From Rossellomorea vietnamensis (lineage in GTDB: Bacteria > Bacillota > Bacilli > Bacillales > Bacillaceae_B): 64,000 nucleotides of DNA. The position numbers were made by a program, and so were the translations under genes. Shown piece by piece: positions 50,402 to 60,764 of this stretch. The notes beneath the pieces are model-generated. The model had not been told where the DNA came from. It did no database searches and worked only from the letters and a program-made list of their open reading frames with translations. The DNA lies in assembly GCF_008180615.1 (NCBI RefSeq), contig NZ_VTEH01000006.1, positions 1,040 to 65,039 of the forward strand, given 5' to 3'. How positions within the stretch are numbered: the stretch's first letter is position 1; each line of letters opens with the position of its first letter.

Positions 50402-50545
50402 ATGTTGGACTTTACCTGGAAAGTATTTTCGCAAACAGGTAGCATAGACACATATTTACTTTTCAAAGAACTTGAGTCAACGGATGACGAAGGAGTTCTG
50501 GAATTTGATGAAGAACTAGCGGAGTTGGATCATCCCATCTCTTAA
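50402..50545 (+). CDS. yqzL: YqzL family small protein
   Basis: A 47-aa acidic protein (MLDFTWKVFSQTGSIDTYLL at the start) of unknown function, conserved between era and recO in Bacillales. ATG 50402 follows AAAGGCGGGG. No membrane segment or metal motif. An inverted repeat CTGGCTG / CAGCCAG lies just downstream (50558-50582), without a T-run. Confidence 0.9.
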   Translation: MLDFTWKVFSQTGSIDTYLLFKELESTDDEGVLEFDEELAELDHPIS

Positions 50546-50669
50546 GCCGTAATCTTCTGGCTGTCAACAAAGAGCAGCCAGTATGTTGTGTGTCCTATAT
50601 TTAGAAGATATATGGATTGATCACCTGGGCTATCCCCCGATCCATCTAAATCACTCGGGAGGTGCCTGA

Positions 50670-51422
50670 ATGCTGCAAAAATGTGAAGGCATTGTCATTA
50701 GAACGAATAACTATGGTGAATCCAATAAAATAGTAACGATCTATTCTAGAGAGAATGGGAAATTGGGGGTAATGGCCAGAGGTGCCAAAAAAACTAACAG
50801 CCGGTTATCTTCCGTTTCCCAACTTTTTACATATGGGTACTTTTTGTTCCAAAAGAGCAGCGGGCTGGGAACTCTTCAGCAGGCTGAGACCATTACCTCC
50901 ATGCGCCATATCAGGGAGGATTTGTTCAAAACCGCCTATGCCACTTATGTAGTCGAACTTATTGATAAAGGTACAGAAGAGCGGAAGCCGAATCCTTATT
51001 TGTTTGAAATGCTATTTCAGACCCTTACTTATATAAATGAAGAATATGATCCGGACATCGTCACTCATATCTTTGAAATGAAAATGCTCCCTGTTTTAGG
51101 GTTGTATCCTTCTTTGGATAAGTGTGCAGTATGCGGAGAAACAGAAGGTGAGTTTTCTTTTTCGTTTAAAGAAAACGGAATCATATGCCATAGGTGTCTG
51201 GGAACTGATCCCCATCATTATAAGGTTTCGCCCCAAACCATCAAGCTGCTTAGACTGTTTTATCACTTTGACATGAATCGGTTGGGGAAGATTTCGTTGA
51301 AGGATTCTACTAAAGAGGAATTGAAAAAGATTATTCGCACCTATTATGACGAGAACTCTGGGCTCTTTCTAAAGTCAAGAAAATTTCTTGATCAGATGGA
51401 CAGAATGAAGGATCTCATGTGA
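50670..51422 (+). CDS. recO: DNA repair protein RecO
   Basis: Mediator that loads RecA on SSB-coated DNA together with RecR. 250 aa. The N-terminal OB fold begins [20 protein letters not shown] zinc site lies in CAVCGE and CHRC (about 150-172). Helical C-terminus. ATG 50670 follows GGGAGGTG. Confidence 0.96.
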   Translation: MLQKCEGIVIRTNNYGESNKIVTIYSRENGKLGVMARGAKKTNSRLSSVSQLFTYGYFLFQKSSGLGTLQQAETITSMRHIREDLFKTAYATYVVELIDKGTEERKPNPYLFEMLFQTLTYINEEYDPDIVTHIFEMKMLPVLGLYPSLDKCAVCGETEGEFSFSFKENGIICHRCLGTDPHHYKVSPQTIKLLRLFYHFDMNRLGKISLKDSTKEELKKIIRTYYDENSGLFLKSRKFLDQMDRMKDLM

Positions 51423-51424
51423 CT

Positions 51425-51460
51425 AAGCTGACGGCAAACGCTGTCAGCTTTTTTATTTTT
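51425..51460 (+). terminator. Terminator of recO
   Basis: Stem AAGCTGAC / GTCAGCTT around GGCAAACGCT, followed by TTTTATTTTT. Confidence 0.92.
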
Positions 51461-51574
51461 AGGGTTTTATTTTATAAGTATGCGAGGCTGCAACTGAGAG
51501 CTAAGGAACAAGATTTTTGCAGATCCTTGAGCGTATAGCATCATAATCAGGAACTCAGGATATGGTGTTCCTCT

Positions 51575-52330
51575 CAACGAGAGCGAGGTACATTAAAAGC
51601 GGAAAACTCAACTGTGATGTACCTCGGGCCAAGAACGAGGTACATTAAAAGCAGGAAACTCAACTGTGATGTACCTCGCCCTGAGAGCAAGGTACATTAA
51701 AAGCAGAAAACACAAAGATGATGTACCCCGCCCCGAGAGCGAGGTACATTAAAAGCAGGAAAATCAAAGATTATGTACCTCGGCCGGAGAGCGAGGTACA
51801 TTAAAAGCAGGAAAATCTAAGATTATGTATCCCGCCCTGAGAGCGAGGTACATTAAAAGCAGAAAACACATAGATGATGTACCTCGCCCCCTAGAGCGAG
51901 GTACATTAAAAGCAAAAAACTTAAAGATGATGTATCTCGCCCCGAGAGCGAGGTACATTAAAAGTGGAAAACTTAAAGATGATGTACCTCGGCCGGAGAG
52001 CGAGGTACATTAAAAGTGGAAAAATCAAAGATAATGTACCTCGGCCGGAGAGCGAGGTACATTAAAAGCAGAAAACACAAAGATGATGTACCTCGCCCCG
52101 AGAGCGAGGTACATTAAAAGCAGAAAACTCAAAGATGATGTACCTCGGCCGGAGAGCGAGGTACATTAAAAGCAGGAAACTCAAAGATGATGTACCTCGG
52201 CCGGAGAACGAGGTACATTAAAAGCAGGAAACTCAAAGATGATGTACCCCGCCCGGAGAGCGAGGTACATTAAAAGCAGGAAAATCAAAGATGATGAACC
52301 CCCCCGCCGAGAGCGCGGCACACCAAAACA
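51575..52330. repeat. Tandem array of 52-bp palindromic units between recO and glyQS
   Basis: Fourteen units marked by GAGGTACATT at 51585, 51637, 51689, 51741, 51793, 51845, 51898, 51950, 52002, 52054, 52106, 52158, 52210 and 52262, plus a decayed unit at 52314. The period is 52 bp with one 53-bp step. Within a unit GAGGTACA pairs with TGTACCTC. Across unit borders TGTACCTCG pairs with CGAGGTACA, so two alternative hairpin registers exist. The centre alternates between CCCCGAGAG and GCCGGAGAG types. Not coding. Confidence 0.95.
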
Positions 52331-52399
52331 AGAAAACCCTGATTATAGCGTGACCAGCATTGCTCAAGCAGCAAGATGCATAGAAGTTTTTGACAAACA

Positions 52400-52450
52400 A
52401 AAAAAGCGAGCCGGCACGGTCTATCCAGACCATCCCGGCTCGCTTTTTTT
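52400..52450. terminator. Bidirectional terminator of glyQS
   Basis: A long stem AAAAAGCGAGCCGG / CCGGCTCGCTTTTT with an inner GGTCT / AGACC hairpin. T-tracts lie on both strands, so it ends glyQS and protects against transcripts coming from recO. Confidence 0.93.
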
Positions 52451-52454
52451 CTAT

Positions 52455-53828
52455 TTAAAATTTAACCTTTTCCTGCAGAAAGCCTTTAACTTCACTGATC
52501 GGCATACGTACTTGATCCATAGAGTCGCGGTCGCGAACTGTTACTTGTCCGTCCTCAACAGAGTCAAAGTCAAAAGTGATGCAGAACGGAGTACCGATTT
52601 CATCTTGTCTTCTGTAGCGTTTACCGATAGATGCGGTTTCATCGAAATCGATCATTAAGTCTTTAGATAACTCTTCATATACCTTAAAAGCATCATCAGA
52701 AAGCTTCTTAGAAAGAGGAAGAACTGCTGCTTTGAATGGAGCAAGAGCAGGGTGGAAACGAAGAACCGTTCTTGTTTCCTTTTCTAGTTCTTCTTCCTCA
52801 AATGCATCACATAGATAAGCAAGCGTAACACGATCAGCCCCCAGTGATGGCTCAATGCAATATGGTACAAATTTTTCATTGGTTTGAGGATCCATGTAGT
52901 GGAAATCCTCATTTGAATGTTCCATATGGCGCTTAAGGTCAAAATCCGTACGGTCCGAAATTCCCCATAGTTCTCCCCAGCCAAATGGGAATTTATATTC
53001 AATATCCGTTGTCGCGTTACTGTAATGAGATAACTCATCATCATCATGGTCACGCAGTCTCATATTGTCTTCTTTCATGCCTAATGCGAGGAGCCAGTTT
53101 TTGCAGAATTCTCTCCAATAAGAGTGCCATTCAAGATCCTCGCCTGGTTTGCAGAAGAACTCTAATTCCATTTGTTCAAATTCACGCGTACGGAAGGTGA
53201 AGTTACCCGGTGTGATTTCATTTCGGAAGCTTTTTCCGATCTGCCCGATGCCGAATGGAACTTTTTTACGCATGGAACGCTGAACATTCTTGAAGTTGAC
53301 GAAAATTCCCTGAGCTGTCTCAGGACGCAGGAAAATTTCATTTGTGGATGATTCCGTTACTCCCTGATGAGTTTTGAACATAAGGTTAAATTGGCGGATA
53401 TCTGTAAAATCACGGCTGCCGCAGTCAGGGCAGGCAATTTCATATTCATCGATGATTTCTGCCATTCTTTCAAATGGAAGGCCGTCAACAATCATTTCAA
53501 CCCCTTTTTCTTCAAGAGCATTTTCAATGATTTTGTCTGCACGATGGCGTGTTTTACAATTTTTACAGTCGATCATAGGATCATTGAAGTTTCCAACATG
53601 CCCTGAAGCTACCCAAGTTTGCGGGTTCATGAGAATGGAAGCATCCAGTCCGACATTATACGGAGATTCCTGAATGAATTTTTTCCACCATGCTTTTTTG
53701 ATATTATTTTTCAGTTCGACACCAAGGGGACCGTAATCCCATGTGTTTGCAAGCCCTCCGTATATTTCAGAGCCTGGGAATACAAATCCTCTGTGTTTTG
53801 CTAAATTTACGATTTCTTCCATTGCCAT
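52455..53828 (-). CDS. glyQS: Glycyl-tRNA synthetase, single-chain (alpha2) type
   Basis: Class II synthetase charging tRNA-Gly, 457 aa. N-terminal motif: [19 protein letters not shown]. Motif 2 lies near [21 protein letters not shown] and motif 3 near [10 protein letters not shown]. The C-terminal anticodon-binding domain begins about residue 355. Many bacteria, including B. subtilis, instead use the unrelated two-subunit enzyme, so this is the other bacterial type. Two Cys pairs ([16 protein letters not shown]) form the zinc-binding insert. ATG 53828 follows AAAGGAG at an 11-nt distance. Controlled by an upstream T-box. Confidence 0.96.
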   Translation of the reverse strand: MAMEEIVNLAKHRGFVFPGSEIYGGLANTWDYGPLGVELKNNIKKAWWKKFIQESPYNVGLDASILMNPQTWVASGHVGNFNDPMIDCKNCKTRHRADKIIENALEEKGVEMIVDGLPFERMAEIIDEYEIACPDCGSRDFTDIRQFNLMFKTHQGVTESSTNEIFLRPETAQGIFVNFKNVQRSMRKKVPFGIGQIGKSFRNEITPGNFTFRTREFEQMELEFFCKPGEDLEWHSYWREFCKNWLLALGMKEDNMRLRDHDDDELSHYSNATTDIEYKFPFGWGELWGISDRTDFDLKRHMEHSNEDFHYMDPQTNEKFVPYCIEPSLGADRVTLAYLCDAFEEEELEKETRTVLRFHPALAPFKAAVLPLSKKLSDDAFKVYEELSKDLMIDFDETASIGKRYRRQDEIGTPFCITFDFDSVEDGQVTVRDRDSMDQVRMPISEVKGFLQEKVKF

Positions 53829-53930
53829 TTGAAAAACAACTCCTTTAATTTTCAGCTCTAATTCAGGGATGTTGCTTTCTATAAGGGAAACAACAATCCG
53901 CCAAATAAGGCCGGGTTAAAAAATGAAATA

Positions 53931-54160
53931 AAAAAAGCACGTCTCCAGGCACTAATGCCTAGGGACGAGCTTTGGCCCGCGGTTCCACCCTAGTTGATAT
54001 ACGTAAGGTATATCCACTTTCGTTTGAAAATGCTCAAGACTGCCGTTTCCTTGTATACCGGGCTTACACCGTCCCCGGATCGCTTTTGCACAAGTACTTA
54101 TAGTTCCGTCATTGCAAAATTAAGTATTAATTTAGGTTCCAAGTAAATAACCTTGGAAAG
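53931..54160 (-). promoter_or_regulatory. T-box riboswitch controlling glyQS
   Basis: On the minus strand the T-box core AGGGTGGAACCGCGG lies at 53977-53991. A terminator follows at 53931-53970 (stem GCTCGTCCCTAGGCA / TGCCTGGAGACGTGC, then T's). Upstream there is room for stem I with the specifier. Uncharged tRNA-Gly should favour readthrough. The glycine specifier codon was not assigned with certainty. Confidence 0.95.
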
Positions 54161-54168
54161 ATGGAATA

Positions 54169-54197
54169 ATTTTATCACTTTCTATAAGAATATACAA
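54169..54197 (-). promoter_or_regulatory. Promoter of the glyQS T-box leader
   Basis: On the minus strand TTGTAT (54192-54197) and TAAAAT (54169-54174) with a 17-bp spacer. Confidence 0.7.
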
Positions 54198-54502
54198 CAG
54201 TTCATTAATAATACAAAATAATTGCAGTGTGGGGGTGAAAAAGCTACCCTATGGGAAGGAGTGCACATAAAAAAGTACTGCCAATATAGGATATGCTATA
54301 ATGGATACTTTCATAAAGGCAGGGATGAAAATAATTATCCTGATCAATTTCTTTGACTGGTTCTTAGAAGAAGTCAATATTAATTTTCATGCAAACTAGG
54401 TTTATAAAAAGTCTTTCTTTTCTTTTTTTCTTAATAGTATATAATATTTAGTATAAAGTATAACACTTATTTTATACATTTGTCCGATAGGTGGTGAGCA
54501 AG

Positions 54503-55129
54503 ATGGAACTAAATAAGCGGCAGGAGCATATTCTGCAGATTGTAAAGGATAATGGCCCGATAACCGGAGAACAGATTGCTGAGAGGCTGAATCTAACACG
54601 TGCAACTCTTCGGCCGGACTTGGCGATATTAACTATGGCAGGCTATCTGGATGCGAGACCTCGTGTGGGGTATTTTTACTCAGGCAAGACAGGCACACAG
54701 CTCTTAACAGAAAACCTTAAAAAAATATTAGTTAGAAATTATCAATCCATTCCAGTAGTTGTGAATGAGAATGTTTCAGTATATGATGCAATCGTGACTA
54801 TGTTTCTAGAAGATGTCGGAACTTTGTTTGTTATAGATGAAAACACGCATTTGGTTGGAGTCTTATCCCGGAAGGATCTGTTGCGGGCGAGTATCGGCAA
54901 GCAGGAACTGACCTCGATTCCGGTGAATATCATCATGACGAGAATGCCGAATATCACCACATGTGGAAAGGAAGATCTGCTGATCGATGTAGCCAAAAGT
55001 CTTATCGATAAACAGATTGATGCAGTACCGGTAGTAAGTTTAACGGAGAATGGGGATTTGGAAGTGACTGGAAGGATTACGAAAACGAATATTACCAAGG
55101 CGTTTGTTGCTTTGGCTGAAGATATCTAA
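54503..55129 (+). CDS. ccpN: Gluconeogenesis repressor CcpN
   Basis: Represses gapB, pckA and the small RNA gene sr1 under glycolytic conditions in B. subtilis. 208 aa from ATG 54503. N-terminal helix-turn-helix ([26 protein letters not shown]), then two CBS domains that sense ATP/ADP. GTGs at 54491 and 54494 overlap the AGGTGG site and are less likely starts. Followed 26 bp later by ppsR, as in other Bacillales. Confidence 0.95.
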   Translation: MELNKRQEHILQIVKDNGPITGEQIAERLNLTRATLRPDLAILTMAGYLDARPRVGYFYSGKTGTQLLTENLKKILVRNYQSIPVVVNENVSVYDAIVTMFLEDVGTLFVIDENTHLVGVLSRKDLLRASIGKQELTSIPVNIIMTRMPNITTCGKEDLLIDVAKSLIDKQIDAVPVVSLTENGDLEVTGRITKTNITKAFVALAEDI

Positions 55130-55155
55130 GTAAAAATACCAGGGTGGTGAGTATT

Positions 55156-55962
55156 TTGAAAGAACCTTATATTTATGTAGTTTCGGATTCAGTAGGAGAA
55201 ACGGCGGAACTTGTTACCAAAGCTGCCATCAGTCAGTTTGACGGCTCCAACACAGTAATCAAGCGTTTTCCATATGTAGAAGATACTTCTCATCTTGATG
55301 AAGTTCTTTCCTTAGCCAAGTTGAATAATGGTTTGATTGTTTACACTTTGGTAAAGCCGGATATGAGAAGATATCTTAAGGAAGAAGCTGAAAGGGAGCA
55401 GTTATATGCTTTCGATATCATGGGTCCTTTAATGGATACTTATCAGCAAAAATATGATAAAGTTCCATCAAATGAACCGGGTGTTGTCCGAAAACTCGAT
55501 GCTGATTATTTTAAAAAGGTCGAAGCAATTGAGTTTGCAGTGAAATATGACGATGGAAGAGATCCCAGAGGACTTTTGAGGGCTGATATTGTTTTGATTG
55601 GTGTATCAAGAACCTCCAAGACTCCTTTATCTCAATACCTGGCTCTTAAAAGGCTGAAGGTTGCGAACGTACCATTGGTGCCAGAAGTTGACCCGCCTGA
55701 AGAACTGTTTAAAGTGCATCCTTCTAAGTGCTTCGGGTTGAAAGCTGCACCAGAAAAACTGAACAGCATAAGAAGGGAAAGGTTAAAATCACTTGGACTG
55801 AACGACCAGGCCAGTTATGCAAACCTCGATAGAATCCAGCAGGAGATTGAGTACTTCGAAAAAATCGTAGACAAAATTGGCTGCCATGTTGTGGATGTCT
55901 CCAATAAAGCGGTTGAAGAAACAGCTAATATCATCATCAATGAAATTCAGAAATCGAACTAA
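55156..55962 (+). CDS. ppsR: PPDK regulatory kinase/phosphorylase PpsR
   Basis: DUF299 enzyme (YqfL) that inactivates pyruvate phosphate dikinase with ADP and reactivates it with phosphate. 268 aa. [12 protein letters not shown] opens the protein and the P-loop-like [11 protein letters not shown] lies near residue 150. TTG 55156 gives the family start [11 protein letters not shown], 7 nt after AGGGTGG. GTG 55144 overlaps that site. Co-occurs with ccpN. Confidence 0.95.
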   Translation: MKEPYIYVVSDSVGETAELVTKAAISQFDGSNTVIKRFPYVEDTSHLDEVLSLAKLNNGLIVYTLVKPDMRRYLKEEAEREQLYAFDIMGPLMDTYQQKYDKVPSNEPGVVRKLDADYFKKVEAIEFAVKYDDGRDPRGLLRADIVLIGVSRTSKTPLSQYLALKRLKVANVPLVPEVDPPEELFKVHPSKCFGLKAAPEKLNSIRRERLKSLGLNDQASYANLDRIQQEIEYFEKIVDKIGCHVVDVSNKAVEETANIIINEIQKSN

Positions 55963-55995
55963 GGATGCCATCAGGATGTCATCCTTTTTCTTTTT
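55962..55995 (+). terminator. Terminator of ccpN-ppsR
   Basis: Stem AGGATG / CATCCT followed by TTTTCTTTTT. Confidence 0.8.
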
Positions 55996-56292
55996 GTTCA
56001 GGATTTACTTTCTACAGGAAAAAATAAAGTGAACGATTGAGTAATATGGAGCCCGAAGAAAAAATATATTGTATACGGGGTTTTTAGTAGTCAAAAGCAT
56101 GAAGATATACTATAATAAAAAATTGTGATAAAAATATATTCAAAAATAGGTTTAGACTCATGTATAAACGAATAAACTAATTATTGGGTTATGTCAAGTT
56201 ACTGAAGAAGAAAAAAATCGACAAAATGTTTTCTTTATGAGGAGCGGCATGAAAGTTGTCAGATGAAGAAGGATATTTTGAGGTGATGTAGA
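55996..56292. other. ppsR-yqxD intergenic region
   Basis: A/T-rich and without a gene. ACTATAATAAAA near 56109 could supply a -10 box for yqxD-dnaG-rpoD, but no good -35 lies 17 bp before it. The region ends with GAGGTGATG, the yqxD ribosome binding site. Confidence 0.4.
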
Positions 56293-56766
56293 ATAGGTAA
56301 TAGTAGCAAAAAGGAAGCTGCTGTTTATGTAGATGCAGACGCATGTCCTGTAAAAGAAGAAATTACAGGCATATGTGAAGACCGGGAAGTAAAAGTCATC
56401 TTCATCGCATCCAATGCGCACAGGAAGACCACTCCCGACAAAGGGGTGTGGGTCTATGTGGATTCCTCAAAAGAGGCAGCAGATCTTTATATCATGAATC
56501 AAATAAAAAGCGGGGATGTACTCGTCACCCAGGATATCGGTCTGGCGAGCATTGTATTGCCGAAAGGCGTTTATGCGATTTCTCCGAGGGGAAAAGAGTT
56601 TAGAGAAGAAACCATCTCAACGGCTTTGGATTTCCGGTATCTGTCCGCTAAAGAAAGGCGGAAAGGGAAGTATGGAAAAGGTCCCAAACCGTTTACATCT
56701 GAAGATAGAGAAAGGTTTGTCTCTGTGTTCAAGAAAATTTTGTCGAATTTTGCAGGAGATCAATGA
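56293..56766 (+). CDS. yqxD: YaiI/YqxD family protein with ATA or disrupted start
   Basis: A DUF188 PIN-like protein. The full family domain is open from 56293: VYVDADACPVK, FIASNAH, DKGVWVYVD, VTQDIGLA and a C-terminal GKGPKPFTSEDRERF. No ATG, GTG or TTG precedes the conserved N-terminus in this frame. The codon 7 nt after GAGGTG is ATA (56293), with a TGA three codons upstream. The only ATG there (56286) reads ATG-TAG in another frame. Removing one T at 56289 would restore ATG-AGA-ATA. The next legal start (GTG 56446) would remove 51 residues including the core motif. Function unknown; neighbour dnaG as usual. Confidence 0.75.
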   Translation: MGNSSKKEAAVYVDADACPVKEEITGICEDREVKVIFIASNAHRKTTPDKGVWVYVDSSKEAADLYIMNQIKSGDVLVTQDIGLASIVLPKGVYAISPRGKEFREETISTALDFRYLSAKERRKGKYGKGPKPFTSEDRERFVSVFKKILSNFAGDQ

Positions 56767-56816
56767 GATTGATCGAATGCATTATTTAAGTAAAATAATA
56801 ATCAGGTGATGTGTTT

Positions 56817-58622
56817 GTGACAGGGAGAATTCCTGAAGAAAAAATTAATGAGATTCGTCAGTCAGTTGATATAGTGGACGTTATAAGTGATTATGTGCAG
56901 CTGAAGAAACAGGGAAGAAATTACTTCGGCCTTTGCCCGTTTCATGGAGAAAGCACACCATCTTTTTCTGTTTCCCCTGATAAACAGATTTTTCACTGCT
57001 TTGGCTGCGGAGCTGGCGGTAATGCCTATACTTTCCTTATGGACATAGACGGTATTTCATTTCAAGAATCCGTAGTGAAGCTTGCAGGTAAGACAGGTCA
57101 TGAGCTGACAGTTGATATCAGCCCTGCTGAAACGACAGCCAGTAAAGCTGAAGAAAAGATGATTGAAGCACATGAACTATTAAGTAAATTCTATCATCAT
57201 TTACTCGTAAATACAAAAGAGGGCCAGGATGCCCTGGAATACCTTTTGGAGAGGGGATTCACCCGTGAAAGCATCGATAAATTCCAAATCGGCTGGAGCC
57301 TTCCAAGCTGGGAATTCACCGTCAATTTCCTTACCAAAAGGGGATTTACACCGGACTTGATGGCGGACGCGGGGCTTCTGGTCAAAAAAGAATCAGAAGA
57401 ACAGTATTTTGACCGGTTCAGGGGAAGGATTATGTTTCCCATCCATGATCAGAGAGGCAAAACAATTGCTTTTTCCGGCAGGGCGATGGGCGGCGAGGAA
57501 CCTAAGTACCTTAACAGTCCTGAAACGGTCATATTCAACAAAAGTTCTGTACTCTATAATTTTCACAATGCACGGCCTGTCATAAGAAGGAAAAGCCAGG
57601 CCATTTTGTTCGAAGGCTTCGCAGACGTAATTTCCGCTGACAGGGCAGGTGTGGAAAACGGTATTGCTTCAATGGGGACTTCATTGACTGCAAAGCATCT
57701 GCAAATGCTGAAGAGGGTAACAGACTCCATCGTGATCTGTTATGACGGTGACAAAGCTGGATTGGAAGCAGCTTTTCGCGCTGCCAAAATGCTCAATGAA
57801 GAACAATTCAATCTAAGGATAGCAATGATTCCTGAAAAGCTTGATCCCGATGACTACATCAAAAAGTACAATGCGGAGAAATTCCAAAATGATGTAATAG
57901 GGGCAAGCTTGACCTTCATGGCATTCAAACTTGTTTACTTCCGTCAAGGAAAAAAATTGAATGATGAAGGAGATAGGCTTCAGTATATAGAAGAAGTATT
58001 AAAGGAAATCAGTTCACTTCAGAATCATATTGAACGGGATTATTATCTAAGGCAGCTGGCAGATGAGTTTTCCTTATCTCTGCAGGCGCTGCAGCAGCAG
58101 CAAAAACAGGTTTATTTCGCTGACAGGAAATCAGACAAAAGGGAACAAAGAAAGCCTGATTATGTTCAGCCTTTGCAGCCTAAAGCGGAAACCAAGCTGT
58201 TCCCGGCATATCACACTGCTGAAAGGCGGCTGATTGCCCATATGATGAAAAATCCTGATATCTGCTTTAAAGTCCAGGACCTCTTGGGAGGCAGCTCATT
58301 CAACCTTGATGAGCATCAAGCAATCATCACCTATTTATTCGGTTATTATGAAGAGGGAAATGAGGCTGATTCCAGTGGATTCATACAGTTCCTGCCGGAC
58401 AGCAGGCTCAGGAGGGTCGTATCTGAAATCGGAATGATGTCCATTTCGGACGAATGCAGTGAACAGGAATTAATTGATTATGTTAATCAGGTGTTAAAAC
58501 ATCAAAAGATGTTGACAATAAAAGAAAAACAAACAGCGCAAAAAGAAGCTGAAAGACAAAAAGATTATAACAAAGCTGCCATGATTGCAATGGAAATCGT
58601 GAGGCTTAGAAAATCGTTATAA
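56817..58622 (+). CDS. dnaG: DNA primase
   Basis: Makes RNA primers for replication. 601 aa. A CHC2 zinc domain comes first ([15 protein letters not shown] at about 38-62). The RNA polymerase core has a TOPRIM fold ([26 protein letters not shown]). A C-terminal helicase-interaction domain follows. GTG 56817 matches the family start ([12 protein letters not shown]) and sits 8 nt after AGGTGA. GTG 56811 is an alternative. First gene of the macromolecular synthesis pair with rpoD. Confidence 0.96.
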   Translation: MTGRIPEEKINEIRQSVDIVDVISDYVQLKKQGRNYFGLCPFHGESTPSFSVSPDKQIFHCFGCGAGGNAYTFLMDIDGISFQESVVKLAGKTGHELTVDISPAETTASKAEEKMIEAHELLSKFYHHLLVNTKEGQDALEYLLERGFTRESIDKFQIGWSLPSWEFTVNFLTKRGFTPDLMADAGLLVKKESEEQYFDRFRGRIMFPIHDQRGKTIAFSGRAMGGEEPKYLNSPETVIFNKSSVLYNFHNARPVIRRKSQAILFEGFADVISADRAGVENGIASMGTSLTAKHLQMLKRVTDSIVICYDGDKAGLEAAFRAAKMLNEEQFNLRIAMIPEKLDPDDYIKKYNAEKFQNDVIGASLTFMAFKLVYFRQGKKLNDEGDRLQYIEEVLKEISSLQNHIERDYYLRQLADEFSLSLQALQQQQKQVYFADRKSDKREQRKPDYVQPLQPKAETKLFPAYHTAERRLIAHMMKNPDICFKVQDLLGGSSFNLDEHQAIITYLFGYYEEGNEADSSGFIQFLPDSRLRRVVSEIGMMSISDECSEQELIDYVNQVLKHQKMLTIKEKQTAQKEAERQKDYNKAAMIAMEIVRLRKSL

Positions 58623-58662
58623 AGCGGGATCAAATGTAAGGAAGTTGGAAGGAGGGGAACAA

Positions 58663-59793
58663 ATGGCTGAAAAGTCAGCACGTTCCAAAGAGGTAGAGTC
58701 AGAAGTCACAGTAGACCAGGTGAAAGAACAGTTAATGGAGCTCGGAAAAAAACGTGGCGTATTAACATATGAAGATATAGCCGAGAAATTGGCTAATTTT
58801 GAACTTGAATCCGATACTATGGATGAGTTCTACGAACAGTTAGGAGAACAGGGAGTAGAAATCATCAATGAAAATGAAGAGGATGACGATCCGAATATCC
58901 AGCAGTTGAATAAGGCTGGTGACGAAGAGTTCGACCTTAATGATTTAAGTGTTCCTCCGGGAGTAAAGATTAATGATCCGGTCCGTATGTACTTGAAGGA
59001 AATCGGAAGAGTGGACCTATTGTCCGCGCAGGAAGAAATTTCTCTGGCTAACCGGATTGAAGAGGGTGACGAGGAAGCAAAACGCCGCCTTGCGGAAGCC
59101 AACTTACGGCTTGTAGTTAGTATTGCAAAAAGGTATGTAGGACGCGGTATGCTGTTCCTTGACCTGATTCAAGAAGGAAATATGGGCCTGATCAAAGCGG
59201 TTGAAAAGTTTGATTACCGAAAAGGGTTCAAATTCAGTACGTATGCCACATGGTGGATACGCCAGGCCATCACACGAGCAATCGCCGATCAGGCAAGGAC
59301 CATCCGTATACCAGTTCACATGGTTGAGACGATTAATAAGCTGATCAGGGTTCAGCGCCAGCTGCTTCAGGATTTGGGACGTGAGCCGTCACCGGAAGAA
59401 ATAGCTGAAGAAATGGATTTGACTCCTGAAAAAGTAAGGGAAATCCTGAAAATTGCCCAGGAACCAGTATCTCTTGAAACGCCTATCGGTGAAGAAGACG
59501 ATTCTCACCTTGGTGACTTCATTGAGGATGCAGAAGCTCAGTCTCCTTCTGAACATGCTGCCTATGAACTCCTTAAAGAACAGCTGGAGGACGTGCTGGA
59601 TACCCTGACAGACAGGGAAGAAAATGTACTAAGACTTCGCTTCGGCCTGGATGATGGGCGTACCAGGACTCTTGAGGAAGTTGGAAAAGTATTTGGTGTA
59701 ACTAGAGAACGTATTCGTCAAATCGAAGCCAAAGCGTTGAGAAAGCTGCGCCACCCGAGCCGCAGCAAGCGCTTGAAAGATTTCTTGGAGTAG
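58663..59793 (+). CDS. rpoD: Primary sigma factor SigA (RpoD)
   Basis: Vegetative sigma factor, 376 aa. Region 1.1 is present. Region 1.2/2 includes [21 protein letters not shown] and [29 protein letters not shown] (-10 recognition). Region 3 and region 4.2 ([23 protein letters not shown]) recognise -35. ATG 58663 follows AAGGAGGGG. The usual partner of dnaG. Confidence 0.98.
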   Translation: MAEKSARSKEVESEVTVDQVKEQLMELGKKRGVLTYEDIAEKLANFELESDTMDEFYEQLGEQGVEIINENEEDDDPNIQQLNKAGDEEFDLNDLSVPPGVKINDPVRMYLKEIGRVDLLSAQEEISLANRIEEGDEEAKRRLAEANLRLVVSIAKRYVGRGMLFLDLIQEGNMGLIKAVEKFDYRKGFKFSTYATWWIRQAITRAIADQARTIRIPVHMVETINKLIRVQRQLLQDLGREPSPEEIAEEMDLTPEKVREILKIAQEPVSLETPIGEEDDSHLGDFIEDAEAQSPSEHAAYELLKEQLEDVLDTLTDREENVLRLRFGLDDGRTRTLEEVGKVFGVTRERIRQIEAKALRKLRHPSRSKRLKDFLE

Positions 59794-59809
59794 AAGATGA
59801 TTTCCAGAT

Positions 59810-59844
59810 AGATTACTTTCCTAAGGGAGAGTAATCTTTTTTTG
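59810..59844 (+). terminator. Terminator of dnaG-rpoD
   Basis: Stem AGATTACTTTCC / GGGAGAGTAATCT followed by TTTTTTG. Confidence 0.92.
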
Positions 59845-60042
59845 TATTTCTTAGCGGATAACTTTAACAATCAAGTCCTCGTACAGCCAATTGTGAACAA
59901 ATATTTAAAGGAGAATAAACTATTTGCCTGGCGAGCTAAAAGGACGTTTGCGAATTTGCTCTCTCTCTTTCCAACATAATTCTTAATAAAAAAAGGGTTC
60001 CCGGGTACCGATGGCGAAAAATACAGTACAGGATGTGGAACG

Positions 60043-60582
60043 ATGAATAGTAATAATCAAAAAACAAACATAATAATAAACGAAATCCTTTTTTGGAAAC
60101 ATAATAAGATGCTTCCTGAGCAGTACTGTGACTATTTATTAGCGCTTTATAATCAGGGGAATGAGATAGAGGATATCGAGACAGGAAAATCAAGATTCTC
60201 TTCTGCTTCCTTAATTCCTTCTATCCTGATCTGTACTTTAATTCCAATTTCATTATTTGTCATTTATTTTACTGAATTGTCATTCGTTTTGCAAACAGCG
60301 ATTTTGACAGGTTTTGTCGTCTCATTAATTTTTTCGGGGATTTATTATTCTAATAAAGAATTAATCCTTCCGGTCATCTACATAACCATTGCATTGCTCA
60401 TTCTTTTGCAGACGGTTAGTTTTGCGGATGCCTTTTATAAGGGAGATAAACTCATTACATATGGACTCTTGTTTTTTAACTGTTTAATGTGGTTGCTGTG
60501 CGGTTTGTACAGGAAGCTTCTTTATTTTACTTTAGCCGGAGCTGTCGGGATTATCCTTTTGATTGTCTCTATCCTGATATAA
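60043..60582 (+). CDS. Membrane protein of unknown function
   Basis: A 179-aa protein I cannot name. A polar N-terminal region (residues 1-55, with WKHNKMLPEQYCDYLLALY, a possible short helical domain) is followed by about five or six hydrophobic segments to the C-terminus. The gene stands alone between the rpoD terminator and the acyl-CoA dehydrogenase promoter. The start at ATG 60043 has only GGAACG nearby, so initiation may be weak. Absent from this spot in B. subtilis. Confidence 0.75.
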   Translation: MNSNNQKTNIIINEILFWKHNKMLPEQYCDYLLALYNQGNEIEDIETGKSRFSSASLIPSILICTLIPISLFVIYFTELSFVLQTAILTGFVVSLIFSGIYYSNKELILPVIYITIALLILLQTVSFADAFYKGDKLITYGLLFFNCLMWLLCGLYRKLLYFTLAGAVGIILLIVSILI

Positions 60583-60610
60583 TAACGGAATTTTAAAAAG
60601 TTTTTAAAAG

Positions 60611-60660
60611 TTGAGAAAATTATGCCAAACCTTTTATAATGAAGAGTGTAAGCGCAAACA
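60611..60660 (+). promoter_or_regulatory. Promoter and CcpA cre site of the acyl-CoA dehydrogenase gene
   Basis: TTGAGA at 60611 and TATAAT at 60635 (18-bp spacing) form the promoter. TGTAAGCGCAAACA at 60647-60660 fits the cre pattern TGNAANCGNWWNCA fully and overlaps the expected transcription start. A cre at this place normally represses in glucose. Confidence 0.8.
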
Positions 60661-60764
60661 ACACTTTTTTGGCAGCATGGACATTCTGGAATCATGGCGG
60701 AGGCTTGGGTATTTCAAGCAGCCAGGTTCTTAAAACGGATGTTTGCATAATAAGGGGGATGGAC

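Noticed and set aside
51764-52013. Short repetitive proteins on both strands of the recO-glyQS array
   Set aside because: 52 is not a multiple of three, so the frames arise by chance over a 156-bp cycle. There are no ribosome binding sites.
51575-52330. CRISPR array
   Set aside because: Units repeat at a 52-bp period and look superficially like repeat-spacer arrays, but the would-be spacers are nearly the same in every unit and no cas genes are in the window.
54301-54399. 32-codon ORF (MDTFIKAG...) before ccpN
   Set aside because: The ATG overlaps a TATAAT-like box and has no ribosome binding site; no known small protein matches.
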